Shown: piece by piece, positions 26,601 to 34,350 of the stretch
Layout of the letters: each line of letters opens with the position of its first letter
How positions within the stretch are numbered: the first letter of the stretch is position 1
Origin: Myxococcales bacterium
GTDB lineage: Bacteria; Myxococcota_A; Polyangia; Polyangiales; Houyiibacteriaceae
Direction of reading: 5' to 3'
Assembly: GCA_024643985.1 (NCBI GenBank)
Contig: JAHELW010000288.1
Coordinates: 1 to 34,531, forward strand
DNA length: 34,531 nucleotides
Position numbers and translations under genes: made by a program
Notes under the pieces: model-generated
What the model was told of the DNA's origin: nothing
Seen by the model: only the letters and a program-made list of their open reading frames with translations
The model's database searches: none

Positions 26601-27710
26601 GAAGCCTTCAAGATGGCCTCCGCGCTGAAGCCGGACGACGCGATGGTGCACGAGATTCTCGCCGAGCTCTACGCGACCATGCCCGACAAGACCGACGAGG
26701 CGATTGTCGAGCACCAGTGGTTGCTTCAAAGCGACCCGAATCGGCTCGACTCCTACCGCGCCCTCTACAAGCTCTACTTCGACGCTCGCGCATACGACAA
26801 AGCCTGGTGCATTGCGCGGACGCTGAGCTATTTCCAGAAGGCCGACGAGGAGCAACAGAAGTTCTTCCAGCAGTACCGGCAGGACCGCGAAATCCAGCCA
26901 ACCACGCGTCTCAGCAACGAGAACTGGGTCAAAGACCTGATGCACGTCAATCAGGACATCTACATCTCCAAGATCATGGAGGTGATTGCGCCGGCGGTCC
27001 GCGCGTCGCTCGCAGTTTCCGACAAGAAGCTGAATCTGCACAAGCGCAAGCCCGAAGACCTCGCCAACCCGAGCCTCGCGCTCGCCAGGCAGTTCAAGCT
27101 CGCTCTGGACGTGCTCAACGTCAGCATCCCGGTTCGGTTCTACATCCAGAAAGAGCTCTCGGGCGCGCTTCGCGACGAGGCACGTAGCAATCCGCCTGCC
27201 ATCGTCACCGGCTACACGCTTCTCTCGGGCTACAGGCCCGTCGACCTCGCCTTCGTGTGCGGGCGCCACCTCACGTACTACCGGGGCGAGCACTTCATCC
27301 GCACGATGTACCAGTCCCATACCGAGCTGAGGACGCTGCTTCTCGCAGCGATGCGGCTCGTCGGGATGGGTGGCGGCGATGCAAGCGTCGAATCGACTGC
27401 AAAGCAGCTGGCGAAATACATGGATCAGCCGTCCCTCGACGTTCTGAAGAAGGTGGTGCGCAAGTTCGTCGACGCGGGCGGTCAAGCCGACATCAAGCGT
27501 TGGATGCAGGCGAGCGAGGTCACGGCTCTGCGAGCCGGGCTGCTCCTCTGCGACGACGTGGACACCGCGGTGCGCATGACGCAACAGATCCCGTCCGAGA
27601 CGACGGCCGACCTCGCGCCACGCGACAAGGTCAAGGAGATCGTGCTCTACAGCATCTCGGAGAGCTACTTCCGTCTTCGAGAGCAGCTCGGGATCCAAAT
27701 CAAGGTCTAG
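17658..27710 (+). CDS. Giant cytoplasmic TPR scaffold, GltI/AgmK-like (3350 residues)
   Basis: No signal peptide or TM is visible, so the protein is probably cytoplasmic. Residues ~70-3075 consist of about 40 units of ~72 residues, each two TPR-like hairpins of the form AIxxYxxVLxxDPxxxxALxxLxxLY...WxxLxxVLxRxxE, separated by turns such as GDPE or DDAE. Several units are longer by ~17 residues and are followed by a variant unit starting with AF (for example near residues 390, 690, 1000, 1370 and 1600), giving a higher-order pattern. The last ~275 residues form a distinct non-TPR domain with the conserved-looking segment GRHLTYYRGEHFIR. Family knowledge: GltI (AgmK) of M. xanthus is a cytoplasmic TPR protein of several thousand residues in the gliding complex. 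The coding frame is intact. Functional identity with GltI is inferred from architecture and context. Confidence 0.85.
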   Translation: MSEEQSGDEVRELTAEETAELEKLDDAIAKFEQQKRWSDMIRSILKKADLVQEPAEKVELFRTAGTLYLERSSNQAEAIKCFEQLLEYDASDVDAIERLKQMYEKRRDWEKLIRTMQREVELLPEDDRLLRYNEMAELATQRLRKPAVCIELWQKVLQGDPENPTALSNLAQLYERAREWEPLADVLETLVASDTDVTSMKQQLQKLGMIYADKIGNDEGAIGAFKKLLELDPSDRRAQEQLKRRYVSLGAWDELEAFYAANEKWDELIRIVERQAEAQETSPDDKIALLFRAARLWEDKKGKPDRAARVYEKILSADGDNVQAAEALTPIYEEAHDARKLVSVLEVRFAHAAETSAKVELLGKIGHVFEERLRQPEVAFERYLEAFSLAPSHDDARTDVERLAEELNGWDRLVSGFERAIEAVADPNQAVPIRLSYGQTLTQLDRIDEAVEQFRLVYDLESDNLGAISALGELYLRTERHRDLLDIYARQIELEQDPEVRLDVSYRRAQVFAEALDDSDRAIDAFEAIIDEYGVEQSRACQALEELYEAESRWQELSQLLERRIEAGPDSHEEIAALKFRLGRVCESQIRDKSRSVDLYREVLSIMPEHDGARERLEQLLEDSDVAAEASRVLEPVYEMSESWMQYVNALRVQHRFSTEPQQRLALLTRVADTYFQHIGDGERGFVSLCEAFREVPSDAATLQRLELLATENDLFEAVADLTADLAASVEDVALSRSLWIKTAQIHETQLMDVEAAVASYRKVLEADSGDFEVLGALDSLYRGAQRWHDLAGVLRARAEAHSDPDDKIGVLAEMARIHADLLDEPEQAIALQNEILELDPTNRGALSALDELLARQGLWSDLADNVERQLSMTDDAEEQTALLLRLADIREERMGSTDSAIEIYRDVLSSDASNPAALGALERLLESSEHQAAVAEILEPIYRDGGAASRLVDVYEIQANHATAPERRLELFHEIAKLQEFSLSDLHGAFESYARAFREDPGHPQSRDELERLSAAVGAYDALAGVYEQVVTATDDPELAIGLLLRAAEIREDDLGQLDRAIEHYEHVLRLDEEHQTSADALERLFQQSERYDELAGVYRRKARMLPSAVDQREQLVKAAAIYEDILDKPSEAISAYQQVLEVDPEDVESIDRLIELQTQLGKWSALLETYERKTEVVSDPSVRKELYTAMGRVHESQLDDAEKAIDAYQRALEIDPDDLAALAHLDALFAETEHWRDLLQVLERQAELVAADDERIELRFRIGELWRRHLEDPTRAIEIYRDTLVEVPQHQPTLEALTAMANGGVEPLAAAEALEEVYLGAGEYRNLADAREVRVRFTEDAADRVEMLQQLAEIYEIQLEDLPAAFGAFARALPLDVRNDLTLSSLERLAEQTGRWHEVASRYDEEVQKKREEFPEEVVHLAKRSAVVNEVHLDDVDAAISRYQLVVSVDPSDVVAIEALDRLYEQTERWDDLAATLQLEAAVATTPEDVLNLQFRTGQLFQNELGNVESAIAQYREILAAAPEYSPAVSALEELFASGVRPLEVGEVLEPLYRMQGNWDQLLNVQEVQVQHQSDPIERVVMMHRLAEIAEEKADDHGRAFSWMQRALLEDPSHDHSLGEAERLSAIVDGWTDLATTYANGIQHTEDSLSKAELGRRLAKVYEEQLHDLERAEETYRFVLGVDDHDEDALVALDRIYSEHGAHRALVQVLRKRIEGSNISSELIELHFRLGTVLEQNLGSTDSAIEVFSRLLDQHDSEHAPTIRSLQRIYANLERWPELFAAFEKELSIALGDSQQADVFARMARLSSNRLRDQEKAIGLWQRVLDLRGEDPEALNALGDIYAGQGNWRDLVDVLEREAAIAEEDSFRVQVYSDLARVWYEKLERERNAIENWERVLDIDPGNTYALFSIAEIQRAGGQSRERADTLHRIIDVGAATLEDADLITVYMQLGHIYANELGQPHDAAEAYRSVLNIDPACFEALDSLELIFREENDWEEVIDVMEQRALALFDPQDKVRQLIAVTEMWEREVGDKDRASGAFARILEADPMHEYAFSELQGLHREAERWDELIDLYVTRIEATEDRDERIELLRAAARVYEEHLGDGEQAYHTLYIAWTEDFANKNTAVDLERVTAANEKWNELLTSANQVLQEDSDPETQIAICLCCAKWYGQDLGHPEYAIPYYEQIRALDPSNAKAWWQLGDLYETTHQWDKLAQALAKLVELTSDDEVKANTYVRMGDLADDRFAMRQEAEDYYRRALQLQERHVGALEALERIYREDGRSNKLLNILERKAEAVEDVDSIVSALLQVAEAYQERFNDSNAAIENFEKAVELAPSNLNALRGLERLYTEQGRYQDLMSILEREYEVVATERERIEILMRLAEMWEQEFRKPDNAAERLEQVLDIDPLHDEALCQLERLYRTMQRWDELVRTYDRHASATSDNEDRVRIFRELGEVYATHGGDVEQAIDSYLNALNLNEHDVSSLQALAKLYERKGDFSAALDALGQLAAVVQDPAEQVSLKHRMGRILDQELGDRVSALEQFQAAVDIDPSHLPSLEAMRNIYVDSGDWVAAAKTLVLEVEHTEKDRKRSALLVELGRVRAERLDDEGGAVEAFEAASEADPDNEDAMLPLVDSYLAREQLDDAFPLLQVLVQRSDKREIDDQHRLALMLGETATKLGEANEAVDAYERAFGLDNDDSVALKGLAGSCFRAGRWDDSFKHHQVLLVQHRDALGRDEITELYYRLGVVKREQGEDKKARNMFDKALEEDTHFVPALEAMIGLQSAEGDWTSVVEYKKRILDVADEPAFRAKLLVELGGLWQEKLGDPEAAAEAFTEALDLEPDNHVVLHKLLVTYQAAERWSEAIDVIERVSELEERNDAKAKYSYTTGVILRDKLEDEDAALERFNEALDLDSTQLKPFEAVNKLLNTRKDWKALERAYRKMLHRIINQGNTDLEHNLWHTLGIIYRDRQRNFDAAAEAFKMASALKPDDAMVHEILAELYATMPDKTDEAIVEHQWLLQSDPNRLDSYRALYKLYFDARAYDKAWCIARTLSYFQKADEEQQKFFQQYRQDREIQPTTRLSNENWVKDLMHVNQDIYISKIMEVIAPAVRASLAVSDKKLNLHKRKPEDLANPSLALARQFKLALDVLNVSIPVRFYIQKELSGALRDEARSNPPAIVTGYTLLSGYRPVDLAFVCGRHLTYYRGEHFIRTMYQSHTELRTLLLAAMRLVGMGGGDASVESTAKQLAKYMDQPSLDVLKKVVRKFVDAGGQADIKRWMQASEVTALRAGLLLCDDVDTAVRMTQQIPSETTADLAPRDKVKEIVLYSISESYFRLREQLGIQIKV

Positions 27711-27751
27711 GCGCCGTGCATGGCGGCCCGTCATGTGACAGGCCTTCGCAC

Positions 27752-28225
27752 ATGCTGGAGCTCCGCCTCGATGACGAAGCCGCGACGCTCGCACTGGCCG
27801 CCGCTCTCGCAGAGGTGCTCGAGGGTGGCGACGTAGTGGGCCTCGAGGGCGGTCTCGGGGCCGGCAAGACGACCTTCACCCGCGGCGCCGTGTATGGGCT
27901 CGGCGTGCCGGAAGAAACCGCGGTGACCAGCCCGACGTTTGCACTGCTTCATCAGTATCAGGGGCGCGTGCCGATCGGCCATGCCGACTTCTATCGGTTG
28001 AACGAAGAAATCGAAATCGAGGAGCTCGGCCTCGACGAGCTGTTGGAAAACGGCGCCGTGCTCTTCGTCGAATGGGGCCGGAAGTTTACGGAGATGGCCG
28101 ATCGGACCGTCCTGTGGGTCGACCTGGAGATCGTTTCCGGCGACGCACGCCGGGTACGACTCACGCCTCGAGGCGTTCGCGGTGATGCGATCATCACCGC
28201 CCTTCGTCAGCGTCTTTCACCCTGA
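27752..28225 (+). CDS. tsaE: tRNA threonylcarbamoyladenosine biosynthesis ATPase TsaE
   Basis: TsaE is the P-loop ATPase that works with TsaB and TsaD in adding threonylcarbamoyl to A37 of ANN-decoding tRNAs. The 157-residue product has the family's signature: Walker A GLGAGKTTFTRG (about residues 33-44), the TSPTF segment, the HADFYRL motif and the VEWGRK stretch, and is the usual length. ATG 27752 is the first start compatible with the family's N-terminus; no strong Shine-Dalgarno is visible. It follows the giant TPR gene by 41 nt and may be read through from it; no TsaB or TsaD gene is in the window. Confidence 0.93.
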   Translation: MLELRLDDEAATLALAAALAEVLEGGDVVGLEGGLGAGKTTFTRGAVYGLGVPEETAVTSPTFALLHQYQGRVPIGHADFYRLNEEIEIEELGLDELLENGAVLFVEWGRKFTEMADRTVLWVDLEIVSGDARRVRLTPRGVRGDAIITALRQRLSP

Positions 28226-28241
28226 ATGATTCCCGGTTGCG

Positions 28242-28254
28242 GCCCCTCGGGGGC
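28242..28254 (+). terminator. Short GC hairpin between tsaE and carB
   Basis: GCCCC and GGGGC form a 5-bp stem with a 3-nt loop just after the tsaE stop. It is small and has no U-tract, so it may be only a chance structure in the 69-bp gap. A loose TTGCGG overlaps it, but no convincing carB promoter is visible. Confidence 0.25.
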
Positions 28255-28294
28255 TCTGGTAAGCCCGCGCGAACGTCCAGGTTGAACTGACTCG

Positions 28295-31200
28295 ATGCCC
28301 CGCCGCGACGACATTGAAAGTATCCTTCTCATAGGATCGGGGCCGATCGTCATTGGGCAGGCCTGCGAGTTCGACTACTCGGGAACGCAAGGCGCCAAGG
28401 CGCTCAAGGAAGAGGGCTACCGGGTCATCCTCGTCAACTCCAATCCCGCCACCATCATGACGGATCCGGAGTTCGCGGACCGCACGTACATCGAGCCTCT
28501 GACGCCGGAAATCGTCGAAGCGATCATCGAGCGCGAGAAACCGGACGCGGTGCTTCCGACGCTCGGAGGTCAAACCGCGCTCAATCTGGCGCTCGAGCTT
28601 GCCGATCGCGGTATTCTCGAAAAGCACGGCGTCGAGCTGATCGGAGCCAAAGTCGAGGCCATCCGGAAGGCAGAGGAGCGCGAGCTCTTCAAAGAGGCGA
28701 TGGACCGCATCGGCCTCGAGAGCGCGAAGGCGGAAGTCGCCCGCACCGTCGAGGAGGCGAACGAGATCGCCGACCGAATCGGCTTTCCAGTCATCTTGAG
28801 ACCATCGCTGACGCTCGGGGGCTCCGGCGGGGGCGTCGCGTACAACAAGGCCGAGTTCGAAAAAGCAATTCGGTGGGCGTTTCAGTGCAGCCCGATCCAC
28901 GAGTGTCTCGTCGAGGAGAGTCTGCTCGGCTGGAAGGAATACGAGCTCGAGGTCATCCGCGACAACGCCGACAACTTCGGCGTAATCTGCACGATCGAGA
29001 ACTTCGACCCGATGGGGGTTCACACCGGTGACTCGATCACCGTCGCGCCTGCCATGACTCTGACCGACCGGGAGTACCAGCGCCTTCGCGACGCGGGGCG
29101 CGCGATCATCACCGAAATCGGGGTCGAAACGGGCGGTTCGAACATCCAGTTCTCGGTCAATCCAGAAGACGGCCGCGTGATCGTCATCGAGATGAACCCG
29201 CGCGTGTCACGCTCGAGCGCGCTGGCGTCCAAGGCTACCGGCTATCCGATCGCGAAAATCGCGGCAAAGCTCGCCGTTGGCTATCGGCTCGACGAGCTTC
29301 GAAACGACATCACCGGGACGAGCTCCGCGTTCGAGCCGACGATCGACTACGTCGTCACCAAGTTGCCCCGCTTTGCCTTCGAGAAGTTTGCCGGGGCCGA
29401 TCCGCGGCTCACCACGCAGATGAAGTCCGTCGGCGAAGCGATGTCCATGGGACGGACGTTCAAGGAGTCGCTGCAGAAGGCGGCGCGCTCACTCGAGACA
29501 GGGCGGGACGGGCTGAGCTCGCTTCTTTCCAAGGTGGACTACCGGGACCTGGCGGCGCAGGTCCGGCGATTGGTGGAGACCGGAGAAGCCATCAACACCG
29601 CCAAGCCCATGCTCGGGGATCTGCCGGAGCCCACAAACGAGGCCCTGGCGGAGTCGATCGTCGACCTGATCCGAACCCCGCTCGCCGAGCGCCTCTGGTA
29701 CATCGCGGACGGCTTCCGCGTGGGGCTCACGGTCGAGCAGATTCATGGAGCCACCGACATCGACGTCTGGTTTCTCGAGCAGATGCGCCAAATCATCGCG
29801 TTCGAGGACGTGCTTCGAGACTCGAGCGGAGGGCCGCTCGACGCCGGGCTGCTGCGCGAGGCGAAAGAGCTCGGCTTCAGCGACCGGCAGATCGCCTTGC
29901 TTCGAAACGAGAGCCCTCGAGCCGTCCGAGAGACCCGCGCCGAAGCGGGAGTGGAGCCGGTCTATTGCCGAGTCGATACCTGCGCTGCCGAGTTCCCCGC
30001 GCTTACGCCGTACATGTACTCGACCTGGGGTCTAGCTTCGGAGGCTCGGGACGGGGGTGACAAGAAGAAGGTCATGATCCTCGGGGGAGGACCCAATCGC
30101 ATCGGCCAGGGGATCGAGTTCGATTATTGCTGCGTCCATGCATCGTTTGCGCTCAAGCAGATCGGGTTCGAGACGATCATGGTGAACTGCAACCCCGAGA
30201 CCGTGTCGACCGACTACGATACCTCCGACAAGCTCTACTTCGAGCCGCTGACCTTCGAAGACGTCATGCACATCGTCGACGTCGAAAAGCCTGACGGCGT
30301 CATCGTGCAGTTCGGCGGCCAGACGCCCTTGAAGCTGGCCGTTCCACTTTCGCGTGCTGGGGTGCCGATTCTCGGGACGACGGCAGACGCCATCGATCGG
30401 GCGGAGGACCGAGAGCGTTTCGACGAGCTCCTCACCAAACTCAACCTGAACCGCCCGCGCGGCGGAATCGCAAAGGGCACGCGAGATGCCTTCGCGGTCG
30501 CCGAGCAGATCGGGTTCCCGGTGGTCGTGCGTCCGAGCTACGTGCTCGGGGGTCGGGCCATGGAAATCGTGCACTCTCAGGAGGAGCTGTCGCGGTACAT
30601 GACGGTGGCTCTCGAGGCCGTGTCGGACGCCGAGACCCAGACGATTCTGGTGGACGAGTTCCTGAAAGACGCGATCGAGGTCGACGTGGACTGCGTTTCC
30701 GACGGCAAGGACGTCGTCATCGGCGGTCTTCTCCAGCACATCGAAGAAGCGGGGATTCATTCAGGCGACTCGTCCATGGCGCTCCCGGCGCACGCCCTGC
30801 CGCCCGACGTCCTCGCCACGCTGCGGTCGTCGACGCGCGCCCTGGCCCTCGAGCTCGGCGTGGTCGGCCTGATGAACGTGCAGTTCGCCGTGCGTGGAAG
30901 CGCCGTTTTCGTGATCGAGGTGAATCCGCGCGCCTCGCGAACGATTCCCTTCATCAGCAAGGCCATCGGGGTGCCGCTCGCGAAGATTGCGGCGAAAGTC
31001 ATGGCGGGCCGGACGCTCCAGGAGCTCGGCTATACGCGCGAGATCGTGACCGACCACATCGCGGTGAAGGAGTCGGTCTTTCCATTCACGAAGTTTCCTG
31101 GCGTCGATACGATTCTCACGCCCGAGATGCGGTCCACCGGCGAGGTCATGGGCATCGCGGACAACTTTCCAGACGCTTTCTACAAGGCGCTGCTGTCGGC

Positions 31201-31630
31201 GTACTCCGAGCTCCCGGACGAGGGCAAAGTGTTCATCAGCGTCAAGGAGAACGACAAGCCTGCAGCCACCGAGCTCGCCCGCCGTCTCCGCGACCTGGGG
31301 TTCGAGATCATCGCAACTCGCGGGACGCGGGAGATCCTCGAGCGGGCCGGTGTCGAGGCCGAGCCCGTGCACAAGGTCGGGGAGGGGCGGCCGCACATCG
31401 TCGACCGCCTGCAGAGCGACGACATCGCCCTGGTCTTCAACACCACGGAGGGTGCAAAGGCGATTCGGGACAGTCGATCGATGCGGCGGCAAACCGTCCT
31501 GAGCGGAGTTCCGTACTTCACCACGATCGCGGCTGCGGTCGCTGCGGTCGATGCCATCGAAGCGCGACGGTTCCGGCCCCCGTCCGTGTGCTCGCTGCAG
31601 GAGTACCACGCCAAGACCGGCTCCCCGTAA
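28295..31630 (+). CDS. carB: Carbamoyl-phosphate synthase large subunit
   Basis: CarB makes carbamoyl phosphate from bicarbonate, two ATP and ammonia delivered by the small subunit CarA, feeding pyrimidine and arginine synthesis. The 1111-residue product has the duplicated structure expected: the first half opens with [20 protein letters not shown], the second (from about residue 590) with [20 protein letters not shown], each followed by an ATP-grasp domain with the NPRxSR motif ([20 protein letters not shown] and [20 protein letters not shown]). The final ~150 residues form the methylglyoxal-synthase-like allosteric domain. It is slightly longer than the E. coli enzyme. CarA is not in the window, so carA and carB are unlinked here at least on this side. 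Confidence 0.98.
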   Translation: MPRRDDIESILLIGSGPIVIGQACEFDYSGTQGAKALKEEGYRVILVNSNPATIMTDPEFADRTYIEPLTPEIVEAIIEREKPDAVLPTLGGQTALNLALELADRGILEKHGVELIGAKVEAIRKAEERELFKEAMDRIGLESAKAEVARTVEEANEIADRIGFPVILRPSLTLGGSGGGVAYNKAEFEKAIRWAFQCSPIHECLVEESLLGWKEYELEVIRDNADNFGVICTIENFDPMGVHTGDSITVAPAMTLTDREYQRLRDAGRAIITEIGVETGGSNIQFSVNPEDGRVIVIEMNPRVSRSSALASKATGYPIAKIAAKLAVGYRLDELRNDITGTSSAFEPTIDYVVTKLPRFAFEKFAGADPRLTTQMKSVGEAMSMGRTFKESLQKAARSLETGRDGLSSLLSKVDYRDLAAQVRRLVETGEAINTAKPMLGDLPEPTNEALAESIVDLIRTPLAERLWYIADGFRVGLTVEQIHGATDIDVWFLEQMRQIIAFEDVLRDSSGGPLDAGLLREAKELGFSDRQIALLRNESPRAVRETRAEAGVEPVYCRVDTCAAEFPALTPYMYSTWGLASEARDGGDKKKVMILGGGPNRIGQGIEFDYCCVHASFALKQIGFETIMVNCNPETVSTDYDTSDKLYFEPLTFEDVMHIVDVEKPDGVIVQFGGQTPLKLAVPLSRAGVPILGTTADAIDRAEDRERFDELLTKLNLNRPRGGIAKGTRDAFAVAEQIGFPVVVRPSYVLGGRAMEIVHSQEELSRYMTVALEAVSDAETQTILVDEFLKDAIEVDVDCVSDGKDVVIGGLLQHIEEAGIHSGDSSMALPAHALPPDVLATLRSSTRALALELGVVGLMNVQFAVRGSAVFVIEVNPRASRTIPFISKAIGVPLAKIAAKVMAGRTLQELGYTREIVTDHIAVKESVFPFTKFPGVDTILTPEMRSTGEVMGIADNFPDAFYKALLSAYSELPDEGKVFISVKENDKPAATELARRLRDLGFEIIATRGTREILERAGVEAEPVHKVGEGRPHIVDRLQSDDIALVFNTTEGAKAIRDSRSMRRQTVLSGVPYFTTIAAAVAAVDAIEARRFRPPSVCSLQEYHAKTGSP

Positions 31631-31631
31631 A

Positions 31632-31675
31632 GAGAACGCGTTGCGTTCTCCACGGGGCTTTGCCCCCCACGTGGG
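31632..31675 (+). terminator. Three tandem palindromes after carB
   Basis: Immediately after the carB stop come a perfect 8-bp stem with a 3-nt loop (GAGAACGC / GCGTTCTC, 31632-31650), a 5-bp stem with TTT loop (GGGGC / GCCCC, 31654-31666) and the 10-bp palindrome CCCACGTGGG (31666-31675). The first is a convincing terminator stem although no U-tract follows. greA begins 54 nt later. Confidence 0.55.
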
Positions 31676-31728
31676 CGGGTGCGGATGTACGGGTTGCGGA
31701 CGAACCGACGACGGTTTAACAACGGGGG

Positions 31729-32199
31729 ATGGACCGGGTACCGATGACGCCCGAGGGGCACGCCGCCCTTTCCGCGGAGCTCGCCGCTCTCAAGGCCGAG
31801 CGGCCCAAGATCTCGCAGGAGATCGGGGTTGCGCGCGAACACGGCGACCTCAAGGAGAACGCGGAATACCATGCGGCCAAGGAAAAGCAGGGGCTCTGCG
31901 AGGCGCGCATCGCCGAGATCGAAGACAAGCTCTCGCGCGCCGAGGTCATCGACCCGTCGACGCTGAGCGGGGACAGGGTGAAGTTCGGGGCCATCGTGGA
32001 GCTCGAAGACATGGACAACGGGAAGGTCGTCACCTACCGACTCGTCGGCCCGGACGAGTCCGACATCAAAGAGGGAAAGCTCTCGATCACCTCGCCGGTG
32101 GCTCGCGCGCTCGTGGGCAAAGAGGTGGGAGACGAAGTGCGGGTCCAGGCGCCGGGCGGGGTGCGCAACTACGAAGTCAGCGACGTTCGCTGGGGCTGA
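31729..32199 (+). CDS. greA: Transcription elongation factor GreA
   Basis: GreA inserts its coiled coil into the RNA polymerase secondary channel and stimulates cleavage of backtracked RNA. The 156-residue product has the family layout: [20 protein letters not shown] start, the coiled-coil tip with the acidic pair in [19 protein letters not shown] (about residues 38-56), and the C-terminal FKBP-like domain ending in [26 protein letters not shown] 31729 follows GGGGG closely; a second Met five codons later is possible and fits the usual GreA N-terminus equally well. Its stop is directly followed by the recG start with no intervening base, so greA and recG are co-translated. Confidence 0.96.
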   Translation: MDRVPMTPEGHAALSAELAALKAERPKISQEIGVAREHGDLKENAEYHAAKEKQGLCEARIAEIEDKLSRAEVIDPSTLSGDRVKFGAIVELEDMDNGKVVTYRLVGPDESDIKEGKLSITSPVARALVGKEVGDEVRVQAPGGVRNYEVSDVRWG

Positions 32200-34290
32200 G
32201 TGCCTTCGCCGATCGAGCATCCCGTCGAGTCGCTACCGGGTGTCGGACCGACCACGGGAGCCGCGCTCAGGCGGCGCGGCTATGAATCGATCGGCGACCT
32301 GCTGTGGCTGCTTCCACGAGGCTACGACGACCAGCGAGTACCGACTCCCATCCACGCGCTCCGAGACGGGGACTATGCGGTGGTCGATGGAGTCGTCCGG
32401 AGGGCGCGTTCTTTTCCCCGGGGTGGACCGATCGGCTTCGACGCGCGCCTCGAGCCCGTCGTGCTTGACGAGGCCGAGGAAGGCTATCGTGAGCTGAAGC
32501 TGATCTGGTTTCGCGCAATCCCGGGTCTCGCGCGCCGTTTTGCGGAAGGTACCCGGGTGCGAGTTGCCGGGCGCGTTCAGGACTACCGCGGCACCGCCAC
32601 GATCGCGCACCCTGAAACCCTGGCCGCGGACAGCGCGGGTACGATTGAGCCCCGATACCCGGACGTGCCGGGGGTGCGGCGAAAGACGCTCCGGCGTGCA
32701 ATCCGGGCGGCTGTCGATCGCGCGGTAGCCGAAGTGCCTGACCTGATTCCCGCGCCGCTTCGCGCCGAGCTCGGACTCCCGGCGGTGGGCGAGGCGCTGC
32801 GGAGCATCCACGTGCCCGATCCGGAGACCTTCGACGCGAAGAGCGCTGACTCCAACGATCCCGGCTACCGCCGGTTGGCGCTCGAAGAGCTGGTGCTGTG
32901 GGAGCTCGCTTTGCGCATGCGACGCGCATCGGAGCGCGGCGGGATCGCGCAGCGCTTCGGCGTCGGTCCTGTCTCCGAGGCATCTACGGCGTTTCCCTTC
33001 GAGCTCACCGGCGCACAGCAGCGCGCGATCGAGGAGGTGAGCCGCGCGCTCGATTCCGAGAGCCCGATGAAGCGTTTGCTTCAGGGCGACGTTGGATGCG
33101 GGAAGACCGCGGTCGCGCTCGTAGCGTGCGCTCAGGTGGCAGGGGGCGGGGCGCAGGCCGCGTTCTTGGCTCCCACGGAGCTGCTTGCGGAGCAGCACGC
33201 GGAAACGCTTCGAGCGACTGCGGACGACCTCGGGCTTCGAATCGGTCTCTTCACCGGCGCGCTCAGCCGCGACCAGCGGCGTTCCATGCTGGACCGCATG
33301 GCGACGGGCGCGGTCGACCTGATCGTCGGCACACATGCGCTGTTGAGCGGAGAGGTTCGCTTCTCGAACCTCGGTCTCGTGATCATCGACGAGCAGCACC
33401 GGTTCGGGGTGGCTCAGCGCCTGCGCCTCGGAGCGCGCGGGGTCGACAGGAGACCGCACCTTCTCGTGATGACGGCAACGCCCATCCCGAGAAGCCTGGC
33501 GCTGGTGCTCTACGCGGGCCTCGACCTCACCATCATCGATGCCAAGCCGCCGGGCCGTGTTCCCTCCACGACGAAAATGATCTCCAGGGAGAACCGCTCA
33601 CTCGTCTTGCGACAGATCGAGCGTGCGCTCGGGGCTGGAGGCCGAGCGTTCGTGGTGTGTCCTGCGATCGCGGCCTCGGACGAGCTCGTGACCGTGCATG
33701 AGATCGTCTCCGAGATGAAGACGCATTTCGGGGACGACCGCGTCGCCGAGGCTCACGGCCGTCTCTCCTCCGACGAGCGCCGCGATGCGATGCGGGCGTT
33801 CGCTGAGGGCGATAGAGACGTGCTCGTAGGGACCACGGTTCTCGAGGTCGGGGTCGACATTCCAGACGCCAACATCATCGTCATCGAGCAAGCCGAGCGT
33901 TTCGGCCTCGCTCAACTGCATCAGCTCCGCGGCCGCGTCGGGCGTGCCGGGCAGCGGAGCGCGTGTCTGCTGGCTCATGGCGAGCCGATGACCGAAGACG
34001 CCGAGTTTCGCCTCCGAGCGCTGTGCGAGACCGACGATGGGTTCCAGCTCGCGGAGCGCGATCTCGAGCTCCGGGGTGCGGGTCACCTTTTTGGATACCG
34101 CCAGTCGGGGGCGAGCGGGCTTCAGTTTGCCGACCTGGTCGAGGATCGTGCGCTCTTGCAAACGGCGGCCGCCCTGGTCGACCGCATCGTCGAGGCCGAC
34201 TCCGAGCTCTCGATGCCCGAGCACGCGCCTGCGCGCGCCGCCGTCGAGCGGTGGGAGCGAAATGCCGCGGTCCGGGAGGACGCGGGGTGA
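32200..34290 (+). CDS. recG: ATP-dependent DNA helicase RecG
   Basis: RecG is a branch-migrating helicase that regresses stalled forks and processes recombination intermediates. The 696-residue product is of normal length and order: an N-terminal wedge/OB domain (VVDGVVRRARSF to about residue 150), then helicase domains with Walker A LLQGDVGCGKTAVAL (about 290-304), DEQH box IIDEQHRFGVAQRLRL (about 393-408), TATPIPRSLAL (about 425), the EVGVDIPDANIIVIE segment and motif VI QLRGRVGRAGQ (about 575-585). The GTG start directly abuts the greA stop. The last ~60 residues form the usual RecG C-terminal helical end. Confidence 0.97.
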   Translation: MPSPIEHPVESLPGVGPTTGAALRRRGYESIGDLLWLLPRGYDDQRVPTPIHALRDGDYAVVDGVVRRARSFPRGGPIGFDARLEPVVLDEAEEGYRELKLIWFRAIPGLARRFAEGTRVRVAGRVQDYRGTATIAHPETLAADSAGTIEPRYPDVPGVRRKTLRRAIRAAVDRAVAEVPDLIPAPLRAELGLPAVGEALRSIHVPDPETFDAKSADSNDPGYRRLALEELVLWELALRMRRASERGGIAQRFGVGPVSEASTAFPFELTGAQQRAIEEVSRALDSESPMKRLLQGDVGCGKTAVALVACAQVAGGGAQAAFLAPTELLAEQHAETLRATADDLGLRIGLFTGALSRDQRRSMLDRMATGAVDLIVGTHALLSGEVRFSNLGLVIIDEQHRFGVAQRLRLGARGVDRRPHLLVMTATPIPRSLALVLYAGLDLTIIDAKPPGRVPSTTKMISRENRSLVLRQIERALGAGGRAFVVCPAIAASDELVTVHEIVSEMKTHFGDDRVAEAHGRLSSDERRDAMRAFAEGDRDVLVGTTVLEVGVDIPDANIIVIEQAERFGLAQLHQLRGRVGRAGQRSACLLAHGEPMTEDAEFRLRALCETDDGFQLAERDLELRGAGHLFGYRQSGASGLQFADLVEDRALLQTAAALVDRIVEADSELSMPEHAPARAAVERWERNAAVREDAG

Positions 34291-34350
34291 CTATGCGCGG
34301 CTTTTTGCCGCCTTCTTGACGGCTCTCGGCGAGCCAGGTACTTGCGAGAT

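Noticed and set aside
19995-27794. Several long minus-strand open frames (540-640 codons) opposite the giant TPR gene
   Set aside because: The TPR gene uses many CTCGAG-like, reverse-symmetric codon pairs, which keep the antisense frame free of stops. The antisense products are Leu/Arg/Val/Glu-rich without domains or ribosome sites.
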